NCBI RefSeq assembly: GCF_945859685.1
Contig: NC_079147.1
Location: 177,551,174-177,615,173, forward strand
DNA from: Eupeodes corollae
Lineage: Eukaryota > Arthropoda > Insecta > Diptera > Syrphidae
DNA: 64,000 bases
Direction of reading: 5' to 3'
Numbering within the stretch: the stretch's first letter is position 1; every line of letters starts with the position of its first letter. Both the position numbers and the translations under genes were made by a program. Below the pieces are notes generated by a model. It did not search any database. It had not been told where the DNA came from and saw only the letters and a program-made list of their open reading frames with translations. This document shows, piece after piece, positions 58,021 to 64,000 of this stretch.

Positions 58021-58890
58021 AACTAAAGGGTGTTTAATTTTTAAGCGGTGTTTATCAGTGTGAACCACACTTAAACGTCAAGTTTTTTTGCATTTCATTT
58101 GACATTTCTCAATTTCAGGCAAACTCAATTTGAACTATGAAAAGATATGCAATCTAGCAACGCATTACAGTTATTCAGGCTTATAACACAAATTGACGGT
58201 TAAATTTAAAAAAAAAATCGTCGAAGTGCCTAACAATTGCACCTCTAACACTAGTCGTTTGTACACATTATACATTATACACGCCTTTAAGGTGCAATTG
58301 ACTTAAGAACTAAAGCCTCTTAACCAATTAAAGCGTCGCCAATAGTTAGAATAATGGCAAGAAATGGTAACAGTGGATAATCAATGTTTGAAAAAAACCG
58401 TCTTCAGCGATTAGGCACTTTTTCACCTTTGTGGATTCATCAATAAACAGAATTACTGCATATGGGCTTATTTATGGAATAGTGACCGTAATTTTATCAA
58501 AATGATTTATGCCAGGCAGTTACTGTGAATGATAACGAACATTTTAGGTCTGAATTAAAAGATATGGCTGTGGACTGTACGTGCTTTCATCAAGATGGTG
58601 CCACTTTCCACAGAGCTTATGAAACAATAGTTCTATTCCGCAACAAATTCCCGTCGTGCATCGTGTAGATTTCAATCGGCCATCAAGATCAAGTGATTTG
58701 ACACCGTTGTGCTTCTTTCTTTGACGTTTTTTCAAAGAAAGGGTGTTCGCTGGTAAGCCAGAAATAATGCAATAGGTCAGTGAGTTAATTCGGCACATTA
58801 CCTGCATATAACCTTACTTATGCCTCAGTTTCTTCAAAAATTTGTACGACCGGATGGAAGTGTGCTGCGGAGGTCGGTCCGTACAAAATT
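58021..58890 (+). pseudogene. Mariner-like transposase pseudogene with 5' end
   Basis: The left end GGGTGTTTAATTTTTAAGCG (58,027) looks like a mariner-type terminal repeat and is followed by the transposase remains: LTQELKP-like words (58,280-58,330), then CFHQDGATFHRAYETI (about 58,590-58,625, second catalytic Asp) and, in broken frames, the third-Asp region near 58,690 (ATCAAGTGATTTGACACCG) and a KLNHT end at 58,880. Same family as 12.8-13.35 kb and 47.9 kb. It has many stops and no clear right terminal repeat. Confidence 0.7.
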
Positions 58891-58929
58891 AAACCATACT
58901 ATTATTATCATAATAAAAAGAACTGCTAA

Positions 58930-59470
58930 TTATTTTCCAAAGAATTTGTGGCTTTTTAATTTATTAATTAAAGGACTAAGAACAAAAACAGATATATTTG
59001 AACATTCGAAAAAAGCTGCCAGGTTTTCATTTATTATACTAACATACTCTTCAATAGCACAATAATTGTTCCTTGAGAGTAGCAAATCATTCCAATATAC
59101 AGTTAAAAGAAGGGGTCTTAAAATAGATCCTTGCGGTACACCAGTGCTAGGTGATATTATGACCTAGAAATTCGACTCCCTAAAATTAATCACTGATTTT
59201 TTCCGAAAATGAACGACAAAATTAGTTTTTCTGCATCGGTTAGAAACATTGTGAAAGTTTTTTGCATATAACAGTATAAAAAATTGTTTGGTGTAATCGA
59301 GCAAACCGACGTTACTCTGTCATCATCTAATGCTTTTCTGACTTGTCCAATAACATCAAGGATTGGTGTAATATTTTACAGTCGAAAACTTGACTGCTTA
59401 GCAGATATTTAGTTATTTGTATAGGTACTAAGAAAAGAGTAAATCTGTTAGGTCATAATTCTTTCAACCA
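58930..59470 (-). pseudogene. LINE RT fragment (GVPQGS block)
   Basis: On the minus strand: SLLLKVVERIMT, then QSSFRL, VIGQVRKALDDDRVTSV in the right part, and STGVPQGSILRPLLLTVYWN (59,080-59,140) followed by about 60 residues without a YADD box. The block order is that of Jockey-superfamily RTs; the expected DFSKAFD block is missing. It has stops and frameshifts. It abuts the mariner remnant. Confidence 0.65.
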
Positions 59471-62400
59471 CTTTTAAGAGGAAAGGCAAATGAATACATG
59501 AAGAAATTCTTTTTTTCTGCAATTATTTGAATAAAAGGGTACGGACTTGTAATCGTTTTATCAAAGACAATCTTACTTAAAATGCGTCTATAATGTTTTT
59601 TGTTCACTTTATATAAAAAATTCACATATATTACTTCTCGAATCTGGTATATGGAACTTCTATTGTTATTATATGTATTTAGTGACGGTTTAAATGAAAT
59701 ACATAATAACAATTCGTATCTTCTTGTATTTAAGGCTCGTAAAGGGCTTACGTAATGTTGTCAAATTTATAGTACATTTAGATCTTTTATAGATGAACAC
59801 ACATTTGAATCAAATGTTAAATAATACATTATTTTTCAGCTAGCAGAAATCAGCTGTAGAAGGGTCATATAGGGTTTTCCAATATTTAATATTTTGAAGA
59901 AACTATTTCATTTTTTAAGTGAATCTTAATATTTGTAATGCGTTCTTTTTTGGAAATAGCCTTGATTTTACTTGTCAAATTTCAATAGATGACATCTTTA
60001 AAATTTGACGAGATATTGAAACATTTTACTGATATACCATAAGTATTTAAACTGTAATATAGTTTTTTAACTAACTTCTCAAAAAAAATCTATAAAAAGG
60101 GAATTCTATAAGTAAATTCTGAAAAACAAAACAAAGCTTAAGTTTCTCTTGAAGTTTGTAGCTCAGTTCTAAGTGAGTTCAGAATTCTTTTCAAATTCAG
60201 ATTTAACTTAATTTCGAATAAAATGCCAGGTGCAATATAAATTTAGTACCCTAATAATAGAGTGAAAAGTTCGTCAGACATTAGACTACAATTTAAAGTT
60301 TAACGAGTTACAGCCCGATACAAAGTATATTATTTTCTTATAAAAAGCTTCAATAAATTTTAAGCAGCCCAAATATGTACATTCGTATAAGAACTATTGC
60401 TATCCTACAGTTTTATGTAAAAATTAAAATATATCACCATTATATTTCTTATGTGTCGATAAAGAAAATTGTATCCTTTTTAAGCAAATAATATTGCCAC
60501 TTTTATCAATTTTTTTGTTCTTATTTATTTACCTCCATCTAAACGCGTTTTACTTACACACACTCGTTCTGATGGTACTAGTACTTCTACATTCAAACAT
60601 ACATTCGTACTTCCGCATCAAAAATTAATTCTTATTAAAATCACATCCCATAACAATAACAATAGCGCCAAGGACACACAACAATAACACACAATAGAAT
60701 AATAAATCCTTAACTAATTGTAGTCGTAGAATGTCTGTCGAGATATAGAAAAATATATTCTATATAGGATACGAAGCGAAAAGGGAAAAAATATATATAA
60801 ATGTTCGTCTGTATCAATAGGTATATGAGTGGATGTGTAGGTAGGTATATTATTTTATTCACAGCAGCAATAAAAGAGATAGAGATACCAAGTCGTGTCG
60901 GGCGGTCGGTCGTAGAATAAAATCACAAAACTAATATCCTAGAAAAAGTAGGTGAGTTTCCTCTCCTCCCTCACCCACCTCACCCAATCCACCCTGCTCC
61001 AACTCAAAGTATCAAGAACAAAAAAAAAATCTACTCATCCTTTATCACAACTGAATCATAATGCACAAGAGGATATAATAGAGGTTTGAACATATATCTA
61101 CATAATACAATAAGAGCATAAGGATAATGGCACAGACGTCATAATTCTATAATTATTGTTGCGAAAATCTTACAACAGTATATATTTTCCCCAATTTCCA
61201 TTGTGTTATCCTTTTATTTGTCTTTTTCCTCTTGTTGTTTTTTTTTTGTTTTGGGTGAGGGTATTTTATTAATATGGCGCCCAATTAAGGACACATGCCG
61301 AGTGTTTTTGTACAAAAATATATATACAATTAAATGTCACTGAGATCCTTGCTATAATTCGGGTACAGAGTAAAATTCATGGTTTAAGGTGTTTATCTAT
61401 TCTTTAAATATAAATTGAGGATCTGAACAGAATAAAATGCAAATATAGGAAATGTTTTTATAACAAAAATATCCTTACCAGATGGAATGATTCTTTAATC
61501 CAAATTCCTTCATTCCCAATAATGGTGCATTGCACTTTATGCTGTGCAAGTTTTAAGTTTTAACCGGCTTTCTTTTAGCCCAGAAAAAAGGAGGATATCA
61601 AATACTCCTATATTCCTCTCTATAAACTAGCTATTAGGTAGTTTTAGGTATATACATACATATGCAATGCAATAACAAAAAGCGGAAAATGAAACAAAAA
61701 TAGAACACAAAAACTAAAATCAAGACTAAAACTCTATCGAGAGGTCTCTAATCCTTTTTTTCGCTGTGCTGTTGCCTCTCGTTTTCATATATATTTTTGT
61801 ATTTTTTTTGTATTTTGCTCGTTTATTTTTCACTGTAACTGGGTCAAACTTTTGCACTTCATGTCGATTCCCCGGAACAAAAAATAAAGGACGAGAACAA
61901 AATAAATCCTCGTGAAACACACTCCTAAAGCACACACTTTATATTTCGTTTTGTCGTCGACGACGTTTTCGTGTCGTCGTAGTCGTATTCAACCATCAAC
62001 AACAAAAAAGAACTTTTAACAGGAATTTTCCTTTAAAACTTTTCTTAATTTTTTTCACAAAAATTATTGCAAAACAAATTGACAGGTAGTTGTAAATGAC
62101 GATATTAACAAGAAAATTATAGAAGATAACCCAGAAACATGCAGTTAATACGCAAAGACGTAACGTATCACACTATAACTCTATTTACGCCACCGGCAAT
62201 GGATTTCCACCCAATCTATTTGACATTATCAACGGAACTAATTTGGTCGTCATCGTCATCGCAGTCGTCCTCTCGGGTGTTTTGGGTCCTTTTTTGCCTC
62301 AACGTTTTTGCTTTTTTTCCTTTGATATAAAATGAAAGAGATTTTGGTGAAATTGTTGAGATTATTTTATTCCAATTCCGTGGATTTGATGAAATTCAAT

Positions 62401-63384
62401 ACACCAACAGCAAGAGAGAGTGGAGAGAGAGAGTTTGAAAGAGGGAAAACATCAAGGATGCTGTTGAGACTGAAATGAGAGTTGAAGAATTTTCATCCTG
62501 TGAGTATTTTTTTCGCTCAGCTCAGAAAAAAGGGCGAGTGCTGCTGCTGATAAAAATGTTGAGTATGTTTATTTGCATTCCAACGACATTACGTTACGAT
62601 TACGAATACGATGTCTTAAATTTGTTTGACTTTGAAAAGTCACTCAAAAGGATACTAGCGCCATTGAGTGAAATTAAGGGTGGAGTTTTTATGAAAATGG
62701 GTAAACGCTTATTGGAATTTGAGTCAGCTTTATAGAGAGTAAGTAAGAGAATTTTTGTTTTCATTGGAAATATTTGTCGATTTCGAAAATTGGAGAGTTT
62801 TTCTTTTCAATTTGAATACATTTTCTTCCTGTCACATTATTGAAGGGTTGTTTTGTTCATGTTAATAGGAAGGGCGAGGACAAACAAAATCTGAGGATAG
62901 ATAACTATTATGTCGGTACTGTTGTTTATTTATTAGGATTGCAATTTTTAAATTTTTATTAAACTATAACCCATCAACAAGTTTCGATATGATTACATGT
63001 ATTTTTACTAACCACATGAATTATTCATGTTTGTAAATTAAATTAAATTAAGTTAAAGCAAAGTAGGTAGGTACCCATACCTTCTTACTGTAAGTTCTGT
63101 TTTATCTAAGGATTCGTGGAGAAGAACCCTTAAATGAGGTATAAAACACTGAAAAAACAACAGCTTGAAGATGAGCAATTTTAAGGGGCACATCAGATTC
63201 TTCTGATTCTGGGTCAAAAATGAAACAAATGTAGTAAACGCAAGTAGTTCCACAGTTTTAATAGTTATTAAAATTCGAGCCGTCTTTAACTAATAAAACA
63301 GAGGCTCAAACCAATACTTGACGAACAACGGAAATCTTTTAGAGATTTTCAAAACTCAAATAAGCTGAAACATATAATGAGGAC
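59471..63384. other. Non-coding DNA, partly complex, GTC/CA-rich tracts
   Basis: No gene is supported. 60,530-62,750 is more complex, with ACA/CAATAAC tracts, a CTCACCCACCTCACCC run (60,970), GTCGTCGACGACG (61,955) and GTCATCGTCATCG (62,242). A short minus-strand acidic reading (EDDCDDDDDQ at about 62,240-62,275) comes from the last repeat. This texture can occur around fly promoters and 5' UTRs, but I see no exon. Confidence 0.35.
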
Positions 63385-63860
63385 AAACCATTTACTTCCG
63401 GTGGTATTGATGGACAACCTTTTGTTTTCAAGATTTCAGAAAATAAATGATTTTTAAAGCTTCATCGTAGCAGTGAAGGATATGTTGTGATATGAAGAGC
63501 TGTCAGTTATTATGGAACAGTTGATATTGAGGTCGTTACATCAAAAAATTATTGCAGATCTATGAAAAGGAATCTTCTGAAGCAAATTAAATAAATATCT
63601 AATCCAAAATTTTTACCAACATGATAACGCGCCTGTTCACTCGGTGCGTTCAGTAAATTCTTGGACAGAAGACACAATTTGCTTTTTTTTAAGGACTGCC
63701 GTACTCGTACTCATCCCGTCTTAACCTTTTTAAATATACTTGGTGATGAGTAGTAACCACACTTAGTGACGATGGTCATCAGTTTGAAGACAAACAATTC
63801 TTAATTTCTGCAATTAAGTTTTGAAATCGAATTGGACTAAATCAAGAGCAGTAAGATTCA
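63385..63860 (+). pseudogene. Tc1-like transposase pseudogene
   Basis: Broken frames on the plus strand give GYVVI-x-RAVSYYGTVDIEVV, then NAPVHSVRSVNSW with TEDTICFF (second catalytic Asp region; family form DNAxxHSARxVxxW), and after a frame change SPDLN-like remains near 63,700-63,730, ending with QFEDKQ-like text (63,795). It is a Tc1-type DD34E transposase relative, different from the mariner-like family in the window. Many stops; no terminal repeats found. Confidence 0.65.
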
Positions 63861-64000
63861 TAAGGAAACTAGTTTAAGATTTAATGATCAAAAGCAAAGA
63901 AGGAAATACCCACTACCAAACTTACGTGCAATCCAAAAACAATTTTAATTTTTCTACCTTGATATAAGCTTTCTAATTATATTGGAATTAATTTGTGTGT
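63861..64000. other. Window edge, nothing recognised
   Basis: No feature is seen before the window ends. Confidence 0.3.

Overview
The window looks like intergenic and intronic DNA from a higher dipteran (true fly). It is strongly A/T-rich, has short fly-type microsatellites (ACAT, CA/GT, opa-like CAG/CAT), and is packed with decayed insect transposable elements. I see no bacterial or organellar genes, no CRISPR array, and no intact multi-exon host gene. The assignment to flies is inference from element families and sequence texture, not from a diagnostic host gene.

Layout. 1-0.64 kb is the 3' end of a Helitron. 4.4-5.9 kb is a minus-strand LINE reverse transcriptase (RT) pseudogene. 6.0-6.5 kb is an A/T-rich tandem repeat. 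10.37-12.78 kb is the best copy of a Jockey-superfamily (CR1/Jockey-like) LINE on the minus strand. It is followed by a mariner-like transposase pseudogene (12.8-13.35 kb) and two more pieces of the same LINE facing each other (13.47-14.56 kb minus, 14.69-15.03 kb plus). At 15.55-15.62 kb the minus strand holds a good candidate host first coding exon: a signal-peptide-like start ending at a consensus splice donor. 18.2-21.06 kb is an RTE-like LINE with a (TAAG)n tail whose RT core has been cut out in frame. 23.05-23.34 kb is a tRNA-derived SINE. 26.79-26.99 kb is a 200-base assembly gap. 27.88-31.48 kb holds two head-to-tail copies of a non-coding, hAT-like element.

Further right: another CR1/Jockey-like copy (33.55-34.88 kb), a 5S rRNA-derived SINE with target-site duplication (35.39-35.67 kb), a Helitron with both ends recognisable (36.12-39.44 kb), a mini-LINE deletion derivative (39.77-40.29 kb), an RTE-like RT fragment (41.4-42.06 kb), a foldback array (44.9-45.24 kb), and a RNase H-bearing LINE end with CCTAA-type tail (46.82-47.84 kb). 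Next come a mariner fragment, an unrecognised ORF cluster with a polyA signal (48.4-49.4 kb) that contains one arm of a 75-bp inverted-repeat pair, and a LINE with a YADD motif (49.5-52.19 kb). The last part has a second tRNA-type SINE (55.93-56.24 kb), a perfect 76-bp tandem duplication (56.98-57.13 kb), a mariner pseudogene next to a LINE fragment (58.0-59.5 kb), and a Tc1-like pseudogene near the right edge.

The elements do not form one pathway. Two relations matter: SINEs have no enzymes and depend on LINE RTs in trans, and the LINE, Helitron and DNA-transposon copies here all carry stops, frameshifts or deletions, so none looks autonomous. The strongest 'second look' items are the 5S-derived SINE, the orphan inverted-repeat pair with cloverleaf-like hairpins, the foldback array, the in-frame-deleted LINE ORF, and the candidate host exon.
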